A stretch of DNA of 64,000 nt from Erodium maritimum (Eukaryota > Streptophyta > Magnoliopsida > Geraniales > Geraniaceae). A program made the position numbers and the translations under genes. The notes beneath the pieces were generated by a model. The model was not told the DNA's origin. It did not search any database and saw nothing but the letters and a program-made list of their open reading frames with translations. This document shows, piece after piece, positions 22,173 to 33,000 of the stretch (its first letter is position 1; the number at the start of each line of letters is the position of its first letter). The DNA lies in assembly GCA_963921825.1 (NCBI GenBank), contig OY997594.1, positions 2,609,001 through 2,673,000 on the forward strand, read 5' to 3'.

Positions 22173-22582
22173 ATATAAATATAAGCGATCGGCTCCACGC
22201 GCACGTGACACACAAGGCGAACCCAATGGTTCGCAGGATGGTCTCAGTAGAATCATGGTCCACCAACATTGTAATAGTTGAGAGCAACGTTTGAGTAAAT
22301 AAAACACTCCAATGTTGTTGCTCACATGGCTTTGTTCTGGATATACATAACATGACAAATATGTAACTGTCCCCAACAGTTATGCAAAAACAAATCACTG
22401 TTTTGGCGGCAAGAAGTTTCATGAATATCGATTATGTGTGCTTATAATTTGAGGGACACTATATGCCAAAAATTATTGTTTGATAAGAATTGGAGAAATT
22501 TATCTGGACTATCATATCAAATAGATTTTATGGTCCATGTTTTTAACAGGGTTTTAATAAAATAAAATATTATATATTTATA

Positions 22583-22898
22583 AAGGATAATTCCACCTCA
22601 ATATCTTATTTTTTTTATTTCATTTAGAGTATTTTTAAATCTTTTTTGTATCACCTTAGTAATCTAAATTTTCATTAATTCTATTTTAGTACACACCGTT
22701 AGCTTTACCTTAAATTTGATTGTTAGTGGAGAGTATTATGGTCATTTTACATGTTTTGGATGGAAAATTTGATGGAAAGTTAACAGTGGGTACTAAAATG
22801 AAATTAACGAAAGTTTAGAGTACTGAGGTGACACAAAAAAGATTTAAGGTACTCTATATGAATTAATGAAAGTTTAGGGTGCTGAGGTGGAATTACCC
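22583..22898. mobile_element. MITE-E copy
   Basis: Ends GGATAATTCCACCTCAATA and its inverted TGCTGAGGTGGAATTACCC. The interior has the family blocks TTTACCTTAAATTTGATTG and GGTCATTTTAC. Confidence 0.7.
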
Positions 22899-23055
22899 AT
22901 ACTTATAATTCATGTCGTTTATGATTTTTTTCCAATAATCTAGATCGTTCAAAGTAGTTTTCAGTTCTTGTTGATATACATGATTTGTTTTTTTTTATCA
23001 GAGAGAAATAAATGAATTAAAAAAACGATGGAGTGAGTTTTGGGATAGGAGCCAC

Positions 23056-23244
23056 CGGTGGCGGAGCTAATTTTTTCAGTGTCAATACGTGACTGTAAAA
23101 AAAGATTGAGGGGGGCACAAATACGAAATTAGAAGGAATTAAGGGGTATTTTTGAAAGAAAAAAATCGAAAAACGTACACGAATTTTTCAAAAAAATTTG
23201 AGGGGGGCACGTGCCCCCCTGGGCACCATGTGGCTCCGCCACTA
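23056..23244. mobile_element. hAT-like MITE with a perfect 20-bp G-box palindrome
   Basis: Imperfect inverted ends CGGTGGCGGAGCTA / TTAGTGGCGGAGCCA (right end inverted) are flanked by an 8-bp duplication with one mismatch (GGAGCCAC / AGAGCCAC). An 8-bp duplication fits hAT. At 23201-23220 a perfect palindrome of six G, CAC, GTG and six C sits between A and T, with CACGTG at its centre. Confidence 0.7.
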
Positions 23245-23609
23245 AGAGCCACTAACCAACAAACCAAAGTCTCGAGATTCAAAAACAAAGCGAAAAAAGC
23301 ATGAAAAGAATACAAAGGACTACCTCGGTCTCCGCCGACACTCCCCAACCAGGCTAATGAGCCAAGAAGGATCTTCCAAGACCTCGACAATCGGGTTTGG
23401 AAAAGGAACCTGAAGGAACTGCACGAGTGGATCCTTTGATCTCATGAAGGATAAGTAATCCATGCTCCCCCAAAAACAGGTGGATTATCCCCAAACCGCA
23501 AACCTAGTAGGAACCCTCCAAGGCAAACTGAAGAGAATGACGACCTCAAAAAGACTAGCACACCTGGCTGAAGAAGGGACCACCGAATCCTGCATCTTGC
23601 CCACTTAGA

Positions 23610-23750
23610 TTAGTATGGTAGTGAATATCTCTTCACATCTCATCTCTCCTTAAGGTCATTAATTCAAATCCCAACAAGTACACTTGTTTAAGAGCAAGTG
23701 TGGATGATAGGTTAGGTTAAACTAATGTATTTACCCCGATAAAAAAAAAA
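23610..23750 (+). repeat. tRNA-derived SINE-like element
   Basis: A box-A-like TAGTATGGTAGTGAATATC, a box-B-like AATTCAAATCCC about 50 bp on, and an A-run at about 23742-23750 give the SINE layout. No tRNA cloverleaf can be drawn. Confidence 0.5.
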
Positions 23751-25290
23751 TACATTTTGCCTTTCTTCAAAATTTGGGCGCTCCATAAGGCTAGTGAGCT
23801 GCCATTTTGTGCTCAAACTTTTACATAAAGAGCAACTCCAACATTTGAGGTCGTGGTATAACATTCTTTCATTACAACTTATATTGTATTATAAATATAT
23901 TTTGGGTCGGATTTCAAAGTATCCTTAATTCGACCGAAGTTTGAATGGACTTGAGATGAACATCGGAATAGGAATATAGTCGGATATGAGATGCACGAAA
24001 CTCAAAGAAACTTCCCCGTCTCCACTCCTACCACTATCGACCCGCTCTTTGTTGTACTACTAAAGTACATGTTATTTTTCTGAAGCGTTAATTACATTTT
24101 CTTAACTTTAAAATGTTGTTTATAACTGTTTAGCCTTTCAAGGAATTATGTAGAATATATTTTGATATTGTGATCAATGAATTTTCTTTATTTTCTGTAA
24201 TATCTTACGTTTTAAAGTTAGATATAGTTATGATGCACCAAATAAGCAAACTCTATTTTACATTGGAGGCTCTAGTGATATGTTATTTATGTAAGGGCCC
24301 ATTCAAGTTGTGGGCTTGGGCCCAGGATAGACGATCGTAGATGGGCCGTTGATGCTATTGAGGTATGTGTGTTTTCTACTTCCGGAGATTAGATTAGTAA
24401 ATTCACAAGTGGACCTTTAAAAGCCCATATATTGTTGAATGGATTGGCTTCGAGTATTTGCTAGACATTTTCTTAGAAACATACCGATACACTTATCTCT
24501 CACTGCGTAAGGACACGGTTGAAAGAGGCCAACCGTTATTAACAAAACGGGGGAGAAATGAACCGATGTCGATGTTGAGTGTTGTCGGGGGAGTGCGATG
24601 TTGAGAGAGACGTTAATGTCGACAACGACACCCACCCCTGTGTGTGGTGGTTTTGTTGTGGTCTTACACCTCCTCCCTCACTCTACGGATCACCAATTTG
24701 ATTCGAAGGACGAGAATGGTTTCGAAGAAAAGAGAAGACCGGCTCTGAACATTGCAGATCTCTGTGTTGGGTCCTTTCAGTCCCCCTGATTTGAACCATA
24801 AAGATTATATCATTGGTTGTGGGCGACAATGGAAGCAACAACCAGTGGGAAGTCGACGGCAACACTGTGTTGCCAACAAGAGTCTTTGTTGGTCAAAAAA
24901 ACATCTGAGTAACAAACAGGAGAGCATGACGCTATTGAGGATACATGACCCTTCCCAATTGAATTCGAAAGATCGAGTCTTTTCCTTTTTCTTGAGGACC
25001 TCCTTATATGTCCGACATCAGCCTCACTTCCTCCAAAGGTCTTCACCGAGGGACCGGCGTGTTCGTTAGACAAAACGAGTCTATCCGAGTCGAGCCAGAA
25101 AAAGTACTTACTTGCCCTCGTTGCCAAAGGGATCCACCCTCCAGTCATCTGGCATAGCCTGGCGTCATAATCAAAATATTAGCACTTCGGGTTTTGTTTG
25201 GGGAAATTTCGCGCTCTTTATTTTTCGTTATTAATCTTGTTACCACTTATCTTTAATCAATGAAATTATTGATTTATGCTAAAAAAAAAT
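23751..25290. other. intergenic, no gene recognised; possible LINE tail at the end
   Basis: 24300-25170 is GC-richer than its flanks and has only short frames of unknown nature. 25200-25290 ends in TTGATTTATGCTAAAAAAAAA, like other LINE ends here. Confidence 0.35.
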
Positions 25291-25324
25291 TAGTATAACC
25301 TTAATCAGGAAAATATAAAGCCCA

Positions 25325-26244
25325 ACACTATATTGATTAACAAAACGAAGACGAGAAAGTTTGTACCCTAGTTTTTCTCTCTAAATCACTGCCCCTCTTC
25401 TTCTTCTCTCCTTTTCTACCATGGCCTCCTTCTTTTTGGTGGTCACTGGTTCTCCTCCCCTTTCCACCGTCTTGTGTCCTTCTCCCCTCCCTCTTTTCGT
25501 CTTTTTCTTCGACCTCTTTTGAATCGGCTCTCATCAGACGTTCGCCCATCCTTCAACTCTTTCGATCCCCGACTTCCGCCCCTCCCCAATCTTCCCTGCC
25601 ACCGTCCATCATATGATTCCCCCGCCGCCGTCCAAACCTTTCTCCGAGCTTTTGTCGACCCCGCGGACTGATGCCCGTCTCCCACGCCTCCCCCCCCCCC
25701 CCCCCCCCCCGTCTTGTCGAGCCAGTCACCTATCGTTGCCGAGCCTCGTCGCCTAGTCCCACCGCCCTACGCCGTCGAGCCTCGCCTCCTTTTCAGATCG
25801 GGTCGTATGAAGGATTGGTTGTAGTGTTGTCTGCTTCTGTCGAGCCTCGATGTCGTTGTTGGTTCCCTTCCGTCGTCGTACTGTATGGAGTGTCTGTGGC
25901 TCCTCTTTTGTGTCACCATACCGTCATCGTTAATTCGGGACTCCCTGATGCTTCGCACCCTGCAAAATTTCTTCTTGATCCTCGACCCCAACGACCAGGC
26001 TTCTCGATCTCGGATGAGCTTGCGGCCACCACAGTAGGTCAAGACAACTCCCTCGAAATGACTCTTAAAACTTTGTATCCGCTTAATTGTGCTAATGATC
26101 GTGAATGTGTAATGTCCTTCTAGTTGTCTTAGTAGTTTTTTACGCTTAGCATGTTGGGACATATGTTAGGGATTTTGAATGTATTCTCATTAAGTTGTAT
26201 GAATGTGTACGTTGACGTTTTTTGATGAACGAAACGTATCTCTT
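25325..26244 (+). other. GC-rich unassigned stretch with a 21-base C run
   Basis: It starts with a CT-rich segment like a transcript leader. Plus-strand frames at 25671-26123 (150 codons, Pro/Arg-rich start) have no domain that I recognise. 25690-25710 is a run of 21 C. It may be the 5' part of a retroelement. Confidence 0.3.
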
Positions 26245-26555
26245 TGTTAGAATATAACTATAATTGAGCTTTTAGTTGAGTTGGTCCTCTAATATGGTAT
26301 CAGAGCCTGACACCTCATGGACCCGGGTTCAAACCCCACTCTCTACAAAAAAAAATTCTAATTTCTTCTATATTTATCAAATTTGTCCCCAATGGGCTAG
26401 CCCTTATCTCTCTTCTTAATGAGCTCTTCTCCTCTTCTAATAATTCACCTCAAAACCTGTAAACGGGCTTGTCCGTGAGGGTGCGTGTTAGAACATAACT
26501 ATAATTGGGCCTTCAACTATTAGTTTAAGCTTTTAGTTGAGTTGGTTCTCTAATA
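26245..26555 (+). mobile_element. TRIM (terminal-repeat retrotransposon in miniature)
   Basis: Two short LTRs (26245-26294 and 26486-26555), both starting TGTTAGAA and ending CTCTAATA, flank an interior of about 190 bp. The tRNA-Met type primer-binding site TGGTATCAGAGC lies directly after the left LTR (26295-26306). There is no coding sequence, as usual for the group. The LTRs differ moderately, so it is not a recent insertion. Relatives of its interior form the palindrome in GA2ox intron 1. Confidence 0.8.
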
Positions 26556-26693
26556 CCCTTTACTAAAAAACGAAGACTTGTGTTCGAGTCTTGTCACTTT
26601 TTCAAAAAAAAAAAAGAGACTCCAGCACATCTTTCCATTCCCACCAACACAACACAGTCACAACCCCCACCGTCGCTGGTAACAACCACCACC

Positions 26694-26819
26694 ATGCCGG
26701 AACATACCTTGCGGTGCTTCTGCAAGCTCATATTCACCATAGGCCTCTCCTCCCTCTTCATCTACCTCACCCTCTGCACCAGACACCCCGCATGCTCCAT
26801 CAAGAAATTCACCCTCTAA
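26694..26819 (+). pseudogene. NDR1-like (LEA_2 family) N-terminal fragment
   Basis: The 41-residue frame MPEHTLRCFCKLIFTIGLSS...CSIKKFTL lines up with the start of NDR1: a short cytosolic Cys-containing head, the LIFTIGLSSLFIYLTL membrane segment, then PxCSIxxF. NDR1 is a plasma-membrane protein needed for some CC-NBS-LRR immune receptors. The frame stops just after the membrane anchor, and the next frame continues briefly (FYRPN). The ~170-residue extracellular domain is not found in the window. The Kozak context ACCACCATGCC is good. It is a fragment or dead gene rather than a working NDR1. Confidence 0.45.
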
Positions 26820-27400
26820 CATTCTATCGCCCCAATCTAGATTATTCTCATTATTTGACGGGTCATTACTCTTCTTCTCATGTGAAATACCTTTTCTAAC
26901 CTTATGTTAGAGCATGTGCAGTTTTAAGCGCCGATCAATAAGATAAAGTCCCAAAACGTGGATCCTTCTGTTAGGGATAATCTTATTATAAGATTTATTA
27001 GTATTATATTATTAAGATAATTAGTTAATTATGTGGGTAAAATAATATAGCAGTGGAAGAGTTTAATTGTTGGGTTAGTGGGTCATTAAATGTGGGTTAT
27101 TGGTGTGCTTAATTGTGGGGTTATGGAGATTTTTTTTGTGTGTTAGTGGGTTAGCTAATGAGTGTGTAATGACTGAAATTTATTTTGGTCTTTAGAGCTT
27201 CATATGTATTTCATTATAAATAGAGTAGAGTAGAATAGAAATGTATCAAGTTGTGGAGTCTAAGAAATAAAAAATGTTTATTTCTTATTGTCTTGTCTTG
27301 TGTTTGTTGTTCTTTTTAAATTGTTCCAACACCTTCTACAATCAGACAACGATTTCACTAGGCGATTGTGTGTAAATTAGCGCTCCAAAGCCAATTTCAA
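26820..27400. other. intergenic flank of the LINE insertion
   Basis: AT-rich. There are no exons that I can support. Confidence 0.4.
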
Positions 27401-27416
27401 CATCATCACTAACGTC

Positions 27417-28392
27417 TTTTGAATCGGCTCTCACCAGACGGTATTAGATGGGAACTTGGCTCGGGTTCTAAAATCTCCTTCTGGAGCGATTGCTGGACTG
27501 GCTCGGAAACTTTAGCCTCTCTTTACCCCAGGCTCTTCTCGGTTGCCTCAGATAAAAATGCCCGAGTCTGTGACTATTGGTCCGAGGGTTGTTGGGCCCC
27601 CATCTTCAGGCGAGATCTGTTCGTTTATAAAAATGATCTTGCGGTTTTGCTTCTCCAGCATCTGTCCTTGTTTTTCCCTTCTGCTGCCCCGGATTCCATT
27701 AGATGGGTTCACAACTCTAAAGAGTTCTCTGTCAAGCAAGTGTATGCTGAGATCAGGAAAAACCTTGATGGACCTAAGCCTCATTGGTGCTCAATTATTT
27801 GGAGATCAAAACTTCCTCCGAAGATCGCTCTTTTCGGTTGGTTGGTAGCGTTGGATGCGATCCCCTCCAAGCTGTTCCTTGAAGCTCGTGGTGTTCTGAT
27901 CCCCCTCTCCGAATCCTGGTGTTGTTTTTGTAAACTTTGCTTCGAGGATGATGCTCATCTCCTCTTACTTTGCCCCAGGTCTGTCTTCATCTGGTATTCT
28001 ATCTTTAATTGGTGGAACATCTCGGGTTGTCTTCCCTCTTCTCCGATCGACCTGATCTCCCAATGGCAAGGACTGGCCTCTAGTGGTTTAGCCGGCGCGT
28101 TTTGGAAGAGAATCTTGTTCATCAGTTTCTGGTACATCTGGTTGTCCCGGAATGCTGCTTGCTTCGCCTCCACTTTAGAACCACCTGAACTGGTCGTGCT
28201 CAGGATTAAGTTATATTGCTTCTCCTTGCTCAATGCCAAATCCTCTTCTCCCAACTACTTTGACCCTCATCTCTGGAAGTCTTCCCCCGCCTCCTATTTT
28301 GTTTGCCCTTCGAGGCTGTAGTTCTTCTCTATCTTTGTACTTCTTTTCATCTCAATAATAATCGTTTTTTTTTTGCGGATCAAAAAAAAAAG
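27417..28392 (+). mobile_element. 5'-truncated LINE with an uninterrupted zf-RVT frame and 16-bp target duplication
   Basis: An uninterrupted ~300-codon frame (to 28321) holds the C-terminal part of LINE ORF2: IRWELGSGSKISFWSDCW, SIIWRSKLPPKIALFGW, and the finger CCFCKLCFEDDAHLLLLC. It is followed by about 60 bp of 3' UTR and an A-run. The 16-mer CATCATCACTAACGTC flanks the element at 27401-27416 and 28393-28408. The uninterrupted frame and exact target duplication indicate a young insertion produced by target-primed reverse transcription with early 5' truncation. Confidence 0.9.
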
Positions 28393-28408
28393 CATCATCA
28401 CTAACGTC

Positions 28409-28779
28409 CCCACAAAAGAGAAATTATCGATTGGAAACGCCTACAAAACGTCGCTGACTACGGATGAGCTACCCCTCTAGTTCTTGATCACTCCAAGAGG
28501 ATCAACCATCTGAAACTGATCCCAAGCCCAGTCATAGCAGCCCAACTTTAGTCCAGATCCAATAACAACAACTCCGGCCCAATATCAATCTACAAGTCCG
28601 GCCCATACCAACCTCTTCCCCCACAAGTCCAGCCCATCTCACCAATAGCATCTCAAAAAAGTGATCTAGAGTTTTTAATTTGGTAGTTGATGGGGAAGGA
28701 ATATTTACATAGAAATGGAATAAACTCATGGTTATGGGAATATTTCATGCAATTGGTGGGATATTCTTACTAACTACAA
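28409..28779. other. flank after the LINE, nothing recognised
   Basis: 28500-28620 is rich in GCCCA and AGCCCA blocks. No exons are seen. Confidence 0.35.
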
Positions 28780-29390
28780 CAAGTTTACAACCCCAAAACA
28801 CAAATCTAAGCTTTGTAATGTGACCTTTGAGACTGTGGCTGTAGTTGGTTCATTTCACTCTCATTGCAAAAACTTACCCTTATGTTTCAATCAATAGTCC
28901 CCATAGTGACTTTTGTGCAAAAGCTTCGAGAACAAATTTACAACCCCAAAATACAAATCTATGTTTTTTAATGGGATCAAGAGACCGTGGCTGTAGTTGG
29001 TTCGTTTCACTCTCATTGCAAAAACTTACCCTTATGTTTCAATCAATAGTCCCCATAGTGACTTTGTGCAAGCTTCGAGAACAAATTTACAACCCCAAAA
29101 TACAAATCTATGCTTTTTAATGGGGCCTAGAGACCGTGGCTGTAGTTGGTTCGTTTCACTCTCATTGCAAAAACTTACCCTTATGTTTCAATCAATATGC
29201 CCCATAGTGACTTTTGTGCAAGCTTCGAGAACAAATTTACAACCCCAAAATGCAAATCTATGCTTTTTAATGGGGCCTAGAGACCGTGGCAGTAGTTGGT
29301 CCGTTTCACTCTCATTGCAAAAACTTACCCTTATGTTTCAATCAAGAGGCCCAATTGTGACTTGTGTGCAAGCTTCGAGGAACTCCATCA
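28780..29390. repeat. tandem array, about 150-bp unit x 4, upstream of ATG18f
   Basis: The marker GTGGC(T/A)GTAGTTGGT starts at about 28835, 28987, 29136 and 29286, spacings of 152, 149 and 150 bp. Units are closely similar, with the first and last the most diverged. The array ends about 640 bp before the ATG18f start codon. It is non-coding; a through-reading frame exists only because the unit is near a multiple of three. Confidence 0.9.
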
Positions 29391-30032
29391 CTTCACCATT
29401 TCCACCACGCCTACAAAAGCTTGGAGCGTGTCCGATTAGTGACATAACATTTGATTTTATCCGAATATAGAGAGGTTAAGTCAAGTGTAAGAGAAGAGTT
29501 TGACCCAACTGGAAGTTGAGTGAGAGAGAAAAGCAGACGTGTGGGAGAGGGAAATTGGTTGAGCGACATGAACAGAACCCGAAAACCGTATAAGAAAGGA
29601 ACCTAAACCGCTCCCAACTCCGTGTTTGTTCTAATCTGATTTCATTTCGGTTTCTCTCCCGATTTCTTATGCATAAACCCCATTTGATTTGTGTTTGATT
29701 CTCGATCACATGTTCATTTCTTCGTCGAAAGTTTTGAGCTTTATCGAGTTTTAAACTTGGGTTTCGATCACGCAGCGCGATTATCTACTGGGTTTGTTTT
29801 GAATCGTGGTGGGTTTTGTTTAATCTGTCAAATATTTGATTTTTTTTGGGTGTGTTGCGAGGATGGCGACACTTTTTACATGAAAGTTGCAGATTGGGGC
29901 TGTTTCTTCTTTTGGGTCGGAGACAAAAAGGGAGCAGCCTGGGCTTATGATTATTGCTGAATTGGGTGAATCGGTGGGTTTGGTTGATTTTCGCGTTCTG
30001 GGTCGTCTGTTTTGGTCTCTTTGGTTCTGGGG
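29391..30032 (+). promoter_or_regulatory. presumed ATG18f promoter and leader
   Basis: 29500-30032 becomes GC-richer and T-rich towards the ATG, as in plant leaders. I see no single convincing TATA box. The transcription start cannot be fixed. Confidence 0.4.
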
Positions 30033-33000
30033 ATGAAGAAGAATGGCTATGGCGGTGACGGACCTGTTGAGGTTCAGCGCTCCAACGGGTTCATTCCAGC
30101 TTCGTTTCGAGCCTTCTCTAGCTATATGAGGGTTGTTTCTTCTGGTGCTTCCACTGTTGCACGCTCTGCTGCTTCTGTAGCTTCCTCTATTGTGGATAGA
30201 GATGGTGATCCTGGCCATGATCAGGTAAGGGCTTGAGAAGTATTTGGGGTTTTTATGTTTGGGTTTTGATGCCTTGAAGCTGTGTTTTTAAGCTGTAAAT
30301 GACTTTGATTGTTAAGTTATGTTTGTGAGCAATGACATTGTAAAAGGTAGTTGATTGAGAGCCTATTATAGCATTGTCTAATTTTAGGCTCTTGTGTAAT
30401 TTGTGGATCATCCAAAGTGTGTTTTGACATTGAAATGCCAAAATAGAAAGCATAATATCTTGAGAGCACATTTTGAATACCTTCTATATGAAGTAGAAAG
30501 CATGTTGTCGAATAGCTTATATATGAGAAGAAAAGTGATAGTTACTTTTTGGTGTTAGTGGGAACTCTTTTGACATGGATATAGAAAGCATGTTATCATG
30601 CAAGGTGGTTTATATAAATGTAGTTCAGTCCGCCCGGGGACATCTTTGCAGAGTGATAGATTAGTTCAAGTTTTCTTAATCTATCCAATTAGTAGCTGGT
30701 TAATCGAATATATATTTGGCTATAAAATTAGATTTGGTTTGTTTTACATTATGCCGTATTTAAAGTTATTTTTCTTCCATGTTGGTAACAAGGAGGAGTT
30801 TTATTTGTGAGAGAACCTACCATGTATAACTGTGACTTTGTTTGCCATTCATGACTGCAGAACTTCTTAGATTTATGCGATGGTTTGCCACATATTATGC
30901 TAATCAATCTTCTTCACATTGGTTATAGTTTAATTGTGTTTTTGTATCACCGCCTAAAGGTAATGGGCTTAGCTGGGTTAGTTGATGGGGCATTATTTTC
31001 TTCAAGATTAATGGTTTGGTGCTCACTCTTCTGTTGGCTGTATGAGAAACTTGTTTTGCCCTAGTACGTTTGTTCATGCTTTGAAGTTAATCATAGGAGT
31101 ATCTTTATTGACTCACCCTTGGCGATCTTTGATTTTCAAAAACACATTGTATAGGTGAGGGATTATCAGTAACACACTGTCACCTTTCGTTTATTCATCA
31201 AGAATCTACTGAAAAGGTTGGTTTTTGATCAGGAACACACTGAAAAGGTGACAGTGTGTTCCTGATAAAAAACCATCGCCTATTCAGTGTGAATCCGTGG
31301 GTTTTTGATGAATAACGAAAGGTGACCATATGTTATTAATAACCCCTCACCTATAGTGGGGTTCCTAAAATTCAAAGGTCGTCGAGGGGGTGTAAATAAT
31401 GTTTTCCCTTAACTATAAACTAAGCGATGTTCCTTGTTTTCAAACACAGTTGCTCTGGGCTGGGTATGACACGGTGGAGTGTGAAGGCAATACAGCCGGG
31501 CGAGTTCTCTTGCTAGGGTATCGATCTGGTTTCCAAGTGTGGGATGTTGAAGAAGCAAACAGTGTCCGCCAACTGGTATCCAGGCATGACGGTCCTGTTT
31601 CCTTTATGCAAATGCTACCAAAACCGGTCACATTGAAGACATCTACGGACAAGTTTTCTGACAACCGTCCACTGCTTGCCGTTTGTGCTGATGGGTCTTT
31701 TTCTGGGGGTTTCAATGGCCAAGTTGCTCCTGGTAATGGGTTCCATGACCCAGTGAATGTCGGTTTTTCACCAACCACTGTTTGGTTTTATTCCTTGAGA
31801 ACTCGGTCTTATGTGCATGTTCTGAAGTTCAGATCAGTTGTTTATTCAGTAAGGTGCAGCTCTAGAGTGGTTGCTGTCTTACAAGCAACTCAGGTAATAT
31901 GTTGCTTCCTTTATTTTTGGGGATAATTGCAAAAAAGTACCCTGAAGTATTGACTTCTTGCAAGTTGTATCCCTCTAGTATGATAATTCCAATACGGTGC
32001 CTTGAACTTGTCTTTTTGGTGCACTTTGTGCAGATTTGTTTAAAAAATTTACCCTCAAAATCTGAAATCTACAAAAAGGTAAGAAAAGCAAAAAATTCGT
32101 GGGAGATGAAAATTCTATATTTTTTGTTTTTATTAACGTATTGTTTTCTAAATTTAATTTTTCGTGGGTAAAATCATCAATTTGGAACAAATTTACACAA
32201 AGTGAAACAAGAAGACAAGTTCAAGGCACTTTTTTTGCAATTATCATAGAAGAGAGCTACAACTTGCCCAAAGTCAATACATCGGGGTACTTTTTTGCAA
32301 TTACCCCTTATTTTTTGCACATCCCTTTTCTTGAGTGATCATATTGATTAATATTTTTATGTAACGGCTTTGACAGGTACACTGTTTCGACTCATCGACA
32401 TTGGAGAGGGAGTATAATATTCTCACAAACCCGATTGTCATGAGTGGTCTTGGTTCTGGTGGAATAGGTTATGGACCTCTTGCTGTGGGTTCTAGGTGGG
32501 TTGCTTATAGTGGAAGTTCAGTTGTGGTTTCCAACTCTGACCATGTAAGTCCACAACCTCTACCGCCATCTTCAAGCTTTCCCGGGTTTTCTTCAAACGG
32601 GAGTCTTGTGGCTCGCTATGCGAAAGAATCAAGTAAGCAACTTGGTGCTGGGGTTGTGACCTTGGGTGATATGGGATATAAGAAGCTTTCCAGATACTGC
32701 TCTGAGTTCTTACCCGATAGTAATACCTCTCCGCAATCGGCTACTCTTGGCTTGAAAGGCAACGGAGTTGTTAATGGCCTCGTGCCTGATACAGACAGTA
32801 TCGGAATGGTAAATTTCTTATTGGGATTATTGCAAATAAGTACCCTGATGTAATAATTGCAAAAAAGTGCCTTTAACTTGTCTTCTTGTTGCACTTTGTG
32901 TAAATCTGTTTCAAAATGACGATTTTACCGTAGGAAATTTAAAAATAATAAGTAAAAAACAAAAAAAATATAGAACGTTCTTCCTCTTTGTACCGTACAA

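Noticed and set aside
24417-25148. Several overlapping frames of 60-112 codons on both strands
   Set aside because: None has a recognisable domain or splice continuity. I leave the stretch unassigned.
28780-29390. CRISPR-like array
   Set aside because: Whole 150-bp units repeat, with no short repeat/unique spacer pattern, and the DNA is plant nuclear.
28845-29470. Long open frame with repeated 50-residue units
   Set aside because: It is produced by a non-coding tandem array whose unit is close to a multiple of three. There is no domain, and length changes between units shift the frame.
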